NCBI RefSeq assembly: GCF_014288115.1 | Contig: NZ_JACOOK010000006.1 | Location: forward strand, 62,001 to 126,000 | Direction of reading: 5' to 3' | DNA length: 64,000 bases | From: Alistipes_A hominis | GTDB lineage: Bacteria; Bacteroidota; Bacteroidia; Bacteroidales; Rikenellaceae | Shown here: piece by piece, positions 52,550 to 60,784 of the stretch | How the letters are laid out: every line of letters begins with the position of its first letter | How positions within the stretch are numbered: the first letter of the stretch is position 1 | Position numbers and translations under genes: made by a program | The notes under the pieces: model-generated | What the model was told of the DNA's origin: nothing | Database searches by the model: none | The model's input: the letters and a program-made list of their open reading frames with translations, nothing else

Positions 52550-53725
52550 CTATTTTTTCGCATTCTTACGCGCCCCCGGAGGAGACGGCATAAACGGATT
52601 CGCTTCGCCCTGTCCGTCCGAAATCGACGCCACTCCGATATCCACGCCGGTAACTACTTTGTCGCCCTCTTTGATATCGCCCGTTATTTCAGCAAAAATC
52701 CCGTCGTTGTCGCCGGTCGTGACATTTACCGGCTGCAATCCCTGCGGCGACTGCATCCATAAAACCCGCGCACGCGGATTGGCCGAATCTGCGACCGGTT
52801 CCGGGGCATTCTCCGGCTGGAAACGCAACGCTTTCAAAGGCACCAACAACACACTATCCTTCTGCATCGTATAGATCGTCAGGTTGGCCGTCAGTCCCGG
52901 CTTTAGCTTCAGATCCGGATTCGGAGCGTCGACAACCACTTCATAGGTAACCACATTCGACTCGGTGGTCGGCTGCAGACGCACCTGCGTTACCGATCCT
53001 TTGAAAACATCCTCCGGAAAGGCATCGACGGTGAACGTCGCCTGCTGCCCCTCGACCACGCCTCCGATGTCGGCCTCGTCCACGTCGGCGATCACGCGCA
53101 TCTGGCGCAAATCGTTGGCGATCGTAAACAGGGTAGGGGTGTTGAAGCTGGCGGCAACGGTCTGCCCTTCTTCGACCGCACGGTCGATCACCACGCCGTC
53201 GATCGGCGAATAGATCGTCGCATACTCCAGATTCTGCCGCGCCTTAGTAATATCCGACTGCGATTTTTCATAACTGCTTTTCGCTTTATTGTATTGGTAT
53301 TCGGCCGTCTCGTAATCGGTATCGCTGACCATCTTCTTTTCGTGCAGCCCTTTGATTCGCAGAAAATTTTTCTCCTGATATTCGTATTCCGTCTTATTGG
53401 ACTGCAAAGTCGCGGAACTGGACGCCAAATCCGCCTCCAACGTCGTTTTGTCCAATTCGGCGATCACCTCGCCTTTTTTCACCACCGAGTTGTAATCCAC
53501 ATAAATATGATTGATGATGCCCGATACCTGCGTACCTACCTCCACCTGGACGATCGGTTCGATGGTACCCGTCGCGGTAACGGTATTCACGATCGACCCC
53601 CGGTGTATTTCCGCCGTTTTGTATTTCATCTGCGGCTTTTCGCTTTTGCGCAGGATCAGGAATGCAGCGACAGCCAGTACGGCGATTACGACGATGGCGA
53701 TTCCTATTTTCTTCAATGTTTTCAT
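52550..53725 (-). CDS. MacA-type periplasmic adaptor
   Basis: The 391-residue protein begins with a membrane anchor (IGIAIVVIAVLAVAAFLIL, about 7-25). The lipoyl halves (VTATGTIEPIVQVEVGTQVSGII and IYSPIDGVVIDRAVEEGQTV) flank a coiled-coil hairpin, then beta-barrel and membrane-proximal domains. The C-terminus is a short Pro/Lys-rich tail. It is inner-membrane anchored and periplasmic, and bridges MacB with the TolC gene 22 bases upstream. Confidence 0.9.
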   Translation of the reverse strand: MKTLKKIGIAIVVIAVLAVAAFLILRKSEKPQMKYKTAEIHRGSIVNTVTATGTIEPIVQVEVGTQVSGIINHIYVDYNSVVKKGEVIAELDKTTLEADLASSSATLQSNKTEYEYQEKNFLRIKGLHEKKMVSDTDYETAEYQYNKAKSSYEKSQSDITKARQNLEYATIYSPIDGVVIDRAVEEGQTVAASFNTPTLFTIANDLRQMRVIADVDEADIGGVVEGQQATFTVDAFPEDVFKGSVTQVRLQPTTESNVVTYEVVVDAPNPDLKLKPGLTANLTIYTMQKDSVLLVPLKALRFQPENAPEPVADSANPRARVLWMQSPQGLQPVNVTTGDNDGIFAEITGDIKEGDKVVTGVDIGVASISDGQGEANPFMPSPPGARKNAKK

Positions 53726-53746
53726 GAATTATGTTTTTTTGATTGT

Positions 53747-55075
53747 TTACAGCGTAATCGGTTCGTTCTGGTAGAAGTTCAGCAGTTTGATCGACAGCAC
53801 GGCCTGATACTTGGCCTGGATCTGTTCCTGCTGCGCCGACAGGTAGTTGTTCTTCTCGGTCAGCAGTTCGACCGTATTTTTCATCCCTTCGTTGAATTGA
53901 GCCAGCACCAAACCGTAACTGGTTTCGGCCGATTTTACTTTGTCGTTGGCAGCCAGGTAGCGGCTCTGCGCCGAAACGGCATCCTGGTACAGCGACTCGA
54001 CGTCTTTCAGCAGATCCTTTTCCATGCTCTGGTAATCGAGTTCGGCCTGACGGGTTTGCAAACGCGACCGTGCGATCGACGACTTCGCCTTGCGATTGTT
54101 GAAAATGGGAACGCTGAGCGTAATGCCCACATTCTCATTCAACTTGTTATTCAACTGATTGTAGAAAGAGTAGTTCGTTCCCGAAATATTCCCTGTACCG
54201 ATCGATGCGCTGGCCGTCAGGCTCGGCAGTCCGTCTCCGGCAGCGATCTTCTCGCCCAACTGGGCCGACTCCACGTTCAAACGGCTGTTTTCGACCTGAG
54301 GCATCACCTCCAACGCCCGCCGGTACACCCGGTCCAGCGCCGGCACTTCGGCCAACACGTCCTCGCTGCTCAGGTCGGGAAACTGCACGTCGAAAGATTC
54401 GTCCAATCCCAGTTCGAGCAACTGTTTAAGAGTCAGAATATTCTGATCCAGCGATGTTTGGCTAACCGTCAGTTGATATTTGTCGCTGCTGTACTGCGAC
54501 TCCATCTGGGCATAATCGCTCGGAGCGATCGAGCCGGCTTCCAGCAACGCCTTCGAACGCTCCAACTGCGCGGCGGACGACTCGACGGTCTGTCGGCTGA
54601 TCTTCACGTTTTCATTGGCGTACAGGATGTTCAGATAGGCCTGCGTCACGGCGATCTCAATGTCGTTCCGAGCCATATCGACCTGGAACTGCCGGCTTTT
54701 GTTGATCACCTCTTGTTGCCGCAGCGAATTGGTCAGCTTGCTCCCGTTGTAGATGGTGATGCCGGTCTTCAACGCATAATTTCCGGAATAGGTTCCGTTA
54801 GCTTCGAAATTCCCGTCCGTCTTTTCGCTTTTCTGATTGACGTAATTCTGCGACGTCGAGAAATCCAGCGAAGGCACCCGTTTAGCCTTGGCTTCCGCCA
54901 GGTCTTCCTGTGAACTCTGCTGGGTCACTTGAGTCGAATGTACCTGGATATTGTTTTCCCGCGCATAGTCGATGCATTTGCGGAGCGACCATCCTCCCGG
55001 CGACTGGGCCCACGCCGCCTGTCCCGCGAACAGCAGGAGACAAAGGGCCGGAATCGGTTTAAATCTGTTTATCAT
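53747..55075 (-). CDS. TolC-family outer membrane channel of the MacAB operon
   Basis: The 442-residue protein has a signal peptide ending at AAWAQ and two outer-membrane-efflux repeats: WSLRKCIDYARENNIQVHS (about 28-46) and, near the C-terminus, LAQFNEGMKNTVELLTEKNNYL. It is the first gene of the six-gene minus-strand operon, and its start codon lies close to an inverted repeat and a near-perfect promoter. Confidence 0.93.
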   Translation of the reverse strand: MINRFKPIPALCLLLFAGQAAWAQSPGGWSLRKCIDYARENNIQVHSTQVTQQSSQEDLAEAKAKRVPSLDFSTSQNYVNQKSEKTDGNFEANGTYSGNYALKTGITIYNGSKLTNSLRQQEVINKSRQFQVDMARNDIEIAVTQAYLNILYANENVKISRQTVESSAAQLERSKALLEAGSIAPSDYAQMESQYSSDKYQLTVSQTSLDQNILTLKQLLELGLDESFDVQFPDLSSEDVLAEVPALDRVYRRALEVMPQVENSRLNVESAQLGEKIAAGDGLPSLTASASIGTGNISGTNYSFYNQLNNKLNENVGITLSVPIFNNRKAKSSIARSRLQTRQAELDYQSMEKDLLKDVESLYQDAVSAQSRYLAANDKVKSAETSYGLVLAQFNEGMKNTVELLTEKNNYLSAQQEQIQAKYQAVLSIKLLNFYQNEPITL

Positions 55076-55080
55076 ATTCG

Positions 55081-55110
55081 GTTTGCATTATGAGATTTCT
55101 CAATGCAAAC
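55081..55110 (-). promoter_or_regulatory. Inverted repeat overlapping the tolC-macAB operon promoter
   Basis: GTTTGCATT (55081-55089) and AATGCAAAC (55102-55110) are perfect inverted copies, with GAGA-TT-TCTC inside (55092-55101). The outer half overlaps the -7 box (55106-55113) and the inner half ends 5 bases before the tolC start codon. It may be a repressor operator or a leader hairpin that hides the ribosome binding site. Confidence 0.7.
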
Positions 55111-55137
55111 ATAATTTTATCCGATCCGTACGGCAAA
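55106..55137 (-). promoter_or_regulatory. Promoter for the tolC-macAB-LytSR operon
   Basis: On minus, TTTG (55137-55134) and TATGTTTG (55113-55106) are exactly 20 bases apart, a full match to the Bacteroidota consensus. It is the strongest promoter seen in the window. Confidence 0.8.
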
Positions 55138-55247
55138 TGAAATATAAGTATCCCGCATTTCCATCGACCAACGCCCCTTTTTCATCGACAGGTTCCGCGT
55201 CGGCACCCGATGCAGTTCATCCAGATGACGTCTCTTTCCGAAACGAA

Positions 55248-55275
55248 GGCGACCGCCCCATTTGGAGCGGCCGCC
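55248..55275 (-). terminator. Weak terminator-like hairpin after the DUF2059 gene
   Basis: GGCG-A-CCGC-C-CC pairs with GG-A-GCGG-C-CGCC around ATTT, with two mismatches. There is no U-tract. The remaining 55138-55298 gap shows nothing else. Confidence 0.35.
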
Positions 55276-55298
55276 CGGTAGCACGACGGCCCGTCCGA

Positions 55299-55751
55299 TT
55301 ACGGCTGCGTCTGTATTTTGGCCGACTTTACGATCTCAGACATTTTACTGCCAAATTCGGCGGCCCACTGCGGCACCACGCCCATCACCTCCTTTAAAAT
55401 CAACGGTTGCGTCGAAGCCATTTTCTTCCCCAGCGGGCTTTCGTAAAACGCGATCAGTCCGTCCAGATCCTCCTCGGTGTAATACTTGGCGTAGATCGGG
55501 GTCATCATTTCGAGCATTTTCGGAAAGTATTCCGCCATCAGATCCTCGATCTGCCGCGAAACGGAATCCGGCATTGCGGGCACCTGCTGCTTCATCATGC
55601 CGATCATCTGTTTCGGCAGTTCTTTCATAACCGCATCGGAACCCGAAAGTTCCAGCATTCTCGTCATTTTCGCCGTATACTCCGGCGTCTGCGCCCGAAC
55701 GCCCAGCGCGAGCAGCGCAAGGGCTCCGCACAGTAAAACCAACTTTTTCAT
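55299..55751 (-). CDS. DUF2059-domain periplasmic protein
   Basis: The 150-residue protein has a signal peptide ending near GVRAQ and an all-helical DUF2059-like domain (about 22-145) with YAKYYTEEDLDGLIAFYESPLGKKM (about 97-121), the family's hallmark. The function is unknown. It is a single gene with its own candidate promoter. Confidence 0.82.
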   Translation of the reverse strand: MKKLVLLCGALALLALGVRAQTPEYTAKMTRMLELSGSDAVMKELPKQMIGMMKQQVPAMPDSVSRQIEDLMAEYFPKMLEMMTPIYAKYYTEEDLDGLIAFYESPLGKKMASTQPLILKEVMGVVPQWAAEFGSKMSEIVKSAKIQTQP

Positions 55752-55823
55752 TTTTTCGATTTAAAATCCATACTCGATCATTTCCTTCTTTACGCCGCAG
55801 GTCGTGCGGTACGTCCGAATAAA

Positions 55824-55856
55824 TAAAGATAGCAATACGTTAAATGTAACGATAAA
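55824..55856 (-). promoter_or_regulatory. Candidate promoter for the DUF2059 gene
   Basis: On minus, TTTA (55856-55853) and TATCTTTA (55831-55824) are 21 bases apart, each one base off consensus. It lies 73 bases before the start codon. Confidence 0.4.
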
Positions 55857-55955
55857 TCGAATATCCGCAAAATAATCTTCTCTTTTTTATAAAAAAACAA
55901 CGGGGCGCAGTTTTTGAATGAAAACCGGCAATGTTCAACCATTAAAACAAGACAT

Positions 55956-57002
55956 ATGAATTACGGAATCAGCGTATTGTTCAGAGCCATACCGCTTGTA
56001 ATGGCCCTGTTTTGCTTTTTTTACGGCGGCTACATCTACCTGTGGGGCGACGACTCTTCGCGGATGATCGCCGGCCCGGTCGTTTTCTTCCTCGGATCGA
56101 TCTGCATCGCACTGTTTGCGACGGCCGCCACGATCATCCGCCAGATCATCCACACGTACAATCCGTTCGCCAAGTATTTTCTGCCGATTCTCGGATACTC
56201 CGTAGCCCTCGCCACGTTCATCTGCGGCATCGCGATTTTCAAAGACACCGAAGTCGCCGAATTTTTCGTAGCGGGGCACATCGTCTGCGGACTGGGGTTA
56301 ATCACCGGATGCGTCGCGACGGCGGCCACCGTATCCACGCGTTTCTCGCTGATCCCCGAAAACAGCACTTCGCCGAGCCGCGAGATCAACGCCAAAGGAT
56401 TTACCCAACAGCAGGAGCTGATTTTCGAATCGATCGCCGCATTCTTCGCGGCGCTGGCCTGGGCCTGGACGATCGTTCTGCTGGCCGGAGGCAGCACGCC
56501 TCATTTCGTAGCCGGAAGCGTGATGGGGGGTATCGCCTGTATCTGCACCTCGCTGATCGCATTGGTCGCCAGCATCGTCCGTCAGGAGAGGAACGTCTAT
56601 GCGGACCGGGAAAAAAAGATCTGGCCGAGACTGGTGCTGATCATGGGCACGATCGCCACGATCTGGGGACTGATCGTGATCTTCGTCTATTACGGCCAAA
56701 CCCGCGACTTCGTCGGATTCGTCCTGATCGGCCTGGGCCTGGTTTGTTACAGCATTTCCAGCAAGGTCATCTTGCTGGTTAAAATATGGAAAGCCGAATT
56801 TCCGCTGGCCGCGCGTATCCCGCTGATCCCGGTACTGACGGCCTTGATCTGTCTGTTCCTCGCTTCGTTTCTGTTCGAAGAAGCTGTTTACAAAGAGAAA
56901 TTTTTCGTTCCCGCCCGGGTAATCGTCGGTCTCGGAGCGATCTGTTTCACGCTTTTCTCGATCGTCAGCATCCTCGAAAGCGGCGCGAAAAAATCCAAAT
57001 AA
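55956..57002 (+). CDS. Polytopic membrane protein, DUF2776-like
   Basis: From the ATG at 55956 the 348 residues hold about ten hydrophobic helices in roughly paired halves, starting with MNYGISVLFRAIPLVMALFCF. The RQIIHTYNPFAKYFLPILGY segment (about 53-72) is consistent with DUF2776, a label I give from memory. The in-frame ATG at 55914 is less likely because the added 14 residues are polar and unconserved in character. The function is unknown. Confidence 0.68.
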   Translation: MNYGISVLFRAIPLVMALFCFFYGGYIYLWGDDSSRMIAGPVVFFLGSICIALFATAATIIRQIIHTYNPFAKYFLPILGYSVALATFICGIAIFKDTEVAEFFVAGHIVCGLGLITGCVATAATVSTRFSLIPENSTSPSREINAKGFTQQQELIFESIAAFFAALAWAWTIVLLAGGSTPHFVAGSVMGGIACICTSLIALVASIVRQERNVYADREKKIWPRLVLIMGTIATIWGLIVIFVYYGQTRDFVGFVLIGLGLVCYSISSKVILLVKIWKAEFPLAARIPLIPVLTALICLFLASFLFEEAVYKEKFFVPARVIVGLGAICFTLFSIVSILESGAKKSK

Positions 57003-57018
57003 CCTTCAAAAAACAGCA

Positions 57019-57053
57019 AAAACCCATCTTCCTTCACGGAAGATGGGTTTTTA
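57019..57053. terminator. Bidirectional terminator
   Basis: A 15-bp perfect stem (57019-57033 and 57039-57053) with A5 and T5 at its ends and a TTCAC loop, placed between convergent genes. Confidence 0.9.
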
Positions 57054-57091
57054 TTTTCATACGCTCCGACCACATAGCCGGACACGTCCGG

Positions 57092-57664
57092 TTAGAAACG
57101 GTAACCGAGCGTAAGGGCGAACACGTTATTATGAACTTTTCCTCCTTCGCCGGCGGAGATGTTCGCCACACCGATGTTGTAACGGGCATCCAGAATCAGC
57201 TTATTGAAAAATTCATAGCTTACGCCCACGGGGAATGCGAAATCGAACGACTTATAGTTATTGGTCGTCGTGAAAGCCGTCTCTTCGCCGCTCTCTTTAA
57301 CCTTATCTTTGCCGGACAACAGCACGCCCGGCTGGATACCGATGTTGAATGCCAGTTGGTCGAGCACGTAGAATTTGGCCAGGATCGGCAAATTCAGGTA
57401 GTTGGTCTTGGCGATGTACTTGTCTCCGCCGCTTTTCAGCATAGCGCCTTCGCGCGAGAAGAGCAGGTCGGCAGACATCCCGATCCAATCGTTGAACCGG
57501 TAGTCGACGAATACGCCGGCCGTGAGTCCGGTCTTCGAATCGAGTCCGGTATTATTCATTCCCGAAACGTTCAGACCGGCCTTGACACCCCAGCCGAATC
57601 CCTGTGCAAACGAAGAGGTTCCGATCGCCAGCATGGCGACAACTGCAACAACAATTTTTTTCAT
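57092..57664 (-). CDS. Outer membrane beta-barrel protein, porin-like family
   Basis: The 190-residue protein has a signal peptide ending near SSFAQ and an eight-stranded-type barrel (about 22-190): GFGWGVKAGLNVSGM, LTAGVFVDYRFND, LAFNIGIQPGVLL and a C-terminal strand NVFALTLGYRF ending in Phe. It is of the OMP_b-brl_2 type common in Bacteroidota. The role is unknown, either structural or adhesive. Confidence 0.85.
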   Translation of the reverse strand: MKKIVVAVVAMLAIGTSSFAQGFGWGVKAGLNVSGMNNTGLDSKTGLTAGVFVDYRFNDWIGMSADLLFSREGAMLKSGGDKYIAKTNYLNLPILAKFYVLDQLAFNIGIQPGVLLSGKDKVKESGEETAFTTTNNYKSFDFAFPVGVSYEFFNKLILDARYNIGVANISAGEGGKVHNNVFALTLGYRF

Positions 57665-57688
57665 GATCGCATAATTTTTAATTAGTAA

Positions 57689-58540
57689 TCAATTGATTTT
57701 ATCAGGTGTAATACGATTCTTGACAAAACGCACCGCCGCCCAACCGTTGCGCCTGCGCACGCCGTCGGCATCCAGCCCGCACGCCGCCGCCCGGCTTTCG
57801 ATAGCCGAAATATCGGCTTCGAGGATACCGCTCACCAGCAGCATTCCTCCCGGCGTCAGCGTCGCCGCATAAACCGGCATATCCGCCAGCAGAATGTTGC
57901 GGTTAATATTGGCCAGCACGAAATCGTAACGTTTCCCGGCCAGCAAAGACGCGTCGCCCTGCAACGGGACGATCCGTCCTTCCATTCCGTTGGCCTTTAT
58001 ATTCTCGGTCCCGTTGCGATATGCCCACTCGTCGATATCGACGGCATCGACCCGTACGGCTCCCCGTTTCACGGCCAGAATGGAAAGCACCCCGGTGCCG
58101 CTTCCCATATCCAGTCCCGATTTTCCAGCAAAATCGACATCCATAATTTCGGCCGCCATCAGATAGGTGGTCGCATGATGACCCGTGCCGAACGACATTT
58201 TCGGCATAATCTCCACATCGTACTCGCAAGCGGGATTTTTCGAATGGAAAGGAGCGCGTATCCGGCAACGTCCTTCGACGTCGATCGGCTCGAAATTGGA
58301 TTCCCAGACGGTATTCCAGTTCCGGTCGGGAACTTCCGCCGCCGTATACCGGCAGCGATTGCGTTCGAGCGACTCCTCGATCGCGGATCTCCACATCCGA
58401 AAATCCGCCTCGGGAATATAGGCCTTCAAACAATCCTCCTCTTCGGTGAAGCCGTCGAACGGATAGTCGCTCAATTCGGCGATCAACATCTCCCGTTGCG
58501 ACTCGGTGGCGGCCTCGATTACAAATTCGGTATATTTCAT
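57689..58540 (-). CDS. prmA: Ribosomal protein L11 methyltransferase
   Basis: It trimethylates ribosomal protein L11 using S-adenosylmethionine. From the ATG at 58540 the 283 residues begin MKYTEFVIEAATE, the usual N-terminal domain start. The SAM-binding Rossmann motif LDMGSGTGVLSILAVKRGA (about 153-171) and VLANINRNIL (about 214-223) are typical. The longer frame to 58666 adds 42 residues without family similarity. It is divergent from xerD with about 130 bases between. Confidence 0.9.
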   Translation of the reverse strand: MKYTEFVIEAATESQREMLIAELSDYPFDGFTEEEDCLKAYIPEADFRMWRSAIEESLERNRCRYTAAEVPDRNWNTVWESNFEPIDVEGRCRIRAPFHSKNPACEYDVEIMPKMSFGTGHHATTYLMAAEIMDVDFAGKSGLDMGSGTGVLSILAVKRGAVRVDAVDIDEWAYRNGTENIKANGMEGRIVPLQGDASLLAGKRYDFVLANINRNILLADMPVYAATLTPGGMLLVSGILEADISAIESRAAACGLDADGVRRRNGWAAVRFVKNRITPDKIN

Positions 58541-58634
58541 GCGCTCTAACGATTCAACCGGTTTCTTCGGAATCTGCAAAACCGATACCAGCTTTCCCCG
58601 TACTTTGTTTCTTTCAAAAAACTTGATTATTTTA

Positions 58635-58642
58635 CAAAAATA
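58635..58642 (-). promoter_or_regulatory. Candidate -7 box for prmA
   Basis: On minus, TATTTTTG, a perfect TAnnTTTG, about 95 bases before the prmA start. It overlaps nearly back-to-back with the xerD box. No -33 element was found. Confidence 0.35.
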
Positions 58643-58643
58643 G

Positions 58644-58651
58644 TAATTTTG
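58644..58651 (+). promoter_or_regulatory. Candidate -7 box for xerD
   Basis: TAATTTTG matches TAnnTTTG, 20 bases before the start. CTTG at 58622-58625 is a weak -33 at 18 bases. Confidence 0.45.
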
Positions 58652-58671
58652 ACTGAAAATAAGCACAGGTC

Positions 58672-59574
58672 ATGCGAGATTGGGATAAAGAGTTGAAAGA
58701 TTACACCTTTTATATCAAACTGGAAAAAAAACTTTCGGACAATACGGCCGAGGCCTACCTGCGGGATCTGCGGCAAATGGCCGGCTATATGGACAGCGAA
58801 TTCGGTATCGGGCCGGAACAGGTGCGCGAGCAGCACATCGAATCGTTTTTGGCATACTTGTACGACAAAGGCGTGAAAAAGACGACGCAGGCACGGATTC
58901 TGAGCGGGGTGAAAAGTTTTTTCAACTACCTGCTGATCAACGACCGGATCGAAAACCTGCCCACCGAATTCATCGACCCGCCGAAAACGGGACGCAAGTT
59001 GCCCGATGTCCTTTCGGTCGCGGAGATCCAAGCCATTCTGGATACGATCGACCTGAGCAGCCGTTTCGGACACCGCAACAAGGCGATGATCGAAACGCTG
59101 TACAGTTGCGGCCTGCGGGTTTCCGAACTGATATCGCTGCGAATCAGCGACCTGTTTTTCGACGACGGATTCATCCGCGTGATCGGGAAAGGGGACAAAC
59201 AACGGCTCGTGCCGGTCAGCCGACAGGCCGTCCGGCTGATCGGCTGTTACCTCGAACAGCGCGCCGGGCAGGAAACCGACCCGCGTTCGGCCGACACGCT
59301 GTTTCTGAACAACAAGGGTAGGGGGCTGACCCGCGTTATGATCTTCCACATCATCCGCGAAGCGGCGAAAGCCGCCGGGATCGCCAAGACGATCAGTCCG
59401 CACACATTCCGTCACTCATTCGCCACGCACCTGCTCGAAGGAGGGGCGAGCATCCGCCAGGTACAGGAGATGCTCGGGCACGAATCGATCCTGACGACCG
59501 AAATATACACCCATCTCGATCGCGAAAACCTACGCGACAACGTTGAGTCGCACCATCCGCTGTCGGATTTTTGA
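58672..59574 (+). CDS. xerD: Site-specific tyrosine recombinase XerD-like
   Basis: It resolves chromosome dimers at dif together with XerC. The 300 residues have the SAM-like N-terminal core-binding domain (about 5-90) and catalytic domain with Arg in SCGLRVSELISL, Lys in GKGDKQRLVP, His and Arg in SPHTFRHSFATHLL, His in LGHESILTT and the nucleophile Tyr279 in EIYTHLD. All catalytic residues are present. It is a core housekeeping gene, unlike the dead integrase at 20.9 kb. Confidence 0.93.
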   Translation: MRDWDKELKDYTFYIKLEKKLSDNTAEAYLRDLRQMAGYMDSEFGIGPEQVREQHIESFLAYLYDKGVKKTTQARILSGVKSFFNYLLINDRIENLPTEFIDPPKTGRKLPDVLSVAEIQAILDTIDLSSRFGHRNKAMIETLYSCGLRVSELISLRISDLFFDDGFIRVIGKGDKQRLVPVSRQAVRLIGCYLEQRAGQETDPRSADTLFLNNKGRGLTRVMIFHIIREAAKAAGIAKTISPHTFRHSFATHLLEGGASIRQVQEMLGHESILTTEIYTHLDRENLRDNVESHHPLSDF

Positions 59575-59590
59575 CCCGGCGGGAACCGTT

Positions 59591-60211
59591 TTACTCCTTG
59601 GGTGTCAGCTCGCAGCCGAGCAGCATACCGTCATAAGCCGACGCCACCTTGCCGATTGCGTTCACCGTGGCGTTCTGGGTCATATTAGCGACCGCAGAAA
59701 CGATTTCCAGCAACTTGTCAGCCTTGAAAAGCAGCCGAATACGGTCGCCCGTCTTGCGGACGTAAAGGTTCAAAGAACCGGCGCCGGCAAGCCCTTCCAC
59801 GGCTCCGTATTTCAGACTGATCTGCCCGGTCTCGCCGTCCACAGAAAAGGTTCCCCCGATACTGCGGTTCTTCAGTTGGCAGACAAAACTGCTGTCGGTA
59901 TTGAACGTCACCGAAAACCGGTCGGCCGAGATGCCCGCTTTTGCATACAACTCCGCGAGTTTCGCTTCGATTTGCGAAGAGACGAGACTTCCGCCCACTT
60001 TTTTCGCCGCATCGTCGCTCTCCAGCTCGCAGGCGGGTTTCGAATACGCCCATGTCCCGGCCAGATCGGCCGCCGTGACTTTCAACGAAATCAGCGAACC
60101 CGCCAGATTTCCGACCGTTTCCTTGTTCAAAACGTCTTTCAGCGACCACTGGGCGTTTGCCGTCAGGCACGACATGCAGCACGACAAAAACATCAATACA
60201 AAGTATTTCAT
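59591..60211 (-). CDS. DUF4923 lipocalin-like secreted protein
   Basis: The 206-residue protein has a signal peptide ending near LTANAQ. The DUF4923-type region follows: LAGTWAYSKPACELES (about 50-65), GGTFSVDGETGQISLKYG and a helical C-terminus. The beta-rich core suggests a lipocalin-like barrel. The function is unknown. It is convergent with xerD, whose stop lies only 16 bases away, and no terminator was seen between them. Confidence 0.75.
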   Translation of the reverse strand: MKYFVLMFLSCCMSCLTANAQWSLKDVLNKETVGNLAGSLISLKVTAADLAGTWAYSKPACELESDDAAKKVGGSLVSSQIEAKLAELYAKAGISADRFSVTFNTDSSFVCQLKNRSIGGTFSVDGETGQISLKYGAVEGLAGAGSLNLYVRKTGDRIRLLFKADKLLEIVSAVANMTQNATVNAIGKVASAYDGMLLGCELTPKE

Positions 60212-60247
60212 TTTTTCGGAATTAAAGTTTCTAAAATCGAACCCGCC

Positions 60248-60784
60248 TTAACGCGAAGCGACCCGGATCGGCGCGTCGCCCTCCTTGTACCAATCGCCGC
60301 GGGCCCGCATCACCTGCTCGACCACATCCCGCACGCATCCCTGCCCGCCGCCAAACTGCGACACGTAACGCGATGCATTGACGATCTCCGCCACGGCGTC
60401 GGCCGGACAAACCGGCATACCGACATGCCGCATCGGCTCCAGATCAGGCACGTCGTCCCCCATGTAAAGAATTTCGTCGGCGGAGACGTCCAATTCGTCG
60501 CAAAGTTCTTTCAGAGCCTTCAGCTTTTCGTGGCAATCCATATAAACGTGATCGACGCCGAGCATGTCGAAACGCACCTTCAGGCTGTTCCCCTTGCCGC
60601 CGGTAATGATCGCTATGTGATAGCCCTTTTTCAATGCCAGCGACAGCGCATAACCGTCTTTCGAATTGTACTTGCGGATGAAATCCCCTTCCGGAGTGAC
60701 GGAAATCCCGCCGTCGGTCAGCACCCCGTCCACATCGAATACGAAAACCCGGACGCGCGCTATATCTTCTTTGAAGTTTCCCAT
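60248..60784 (-). CDS. kdsC: KDO-8-phosphate phosphatase (KdsC-type HAD hydrolase)
   Basis: It dephosphorylates KDO-8-phosphate in lipopolysaccharide core synthesis. The 178 residues have the HAD motif I FDVDGVLTDGG with Asp17 and Asp19, motif II IITGG (about 60), and motif III GDDVPDL (about 117-123). This is the short, capless KdsC form. It overlaps the end of the DUF2520 gene (60760-60784), indicating translational coupling. Confidence 0.88.
   Translation of the reverse strand: MGNFKEDIARVRVFVFDVDGVLTDGGISVTPEGDFIRKYNSKDGYALSLALKKGYHIAIITGGKGNSLKVRFDMLGVDHVYMDCHEKLKALKELCDELDVSADEILYMGDDVPDLEPMRHVGMPVCPADAVAEIVNASRYVSQFGGGQGCVRDVVEQVMRARGDWYKEGDAPIRVASR

Noticed and set aside
53294..54913. 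Plus-strand open frame (539 codons) spanning the adaptor and TolC genes
   Set aside because: It crosses the boundary of two well supported minus-strand genes and has no recognisable motif.
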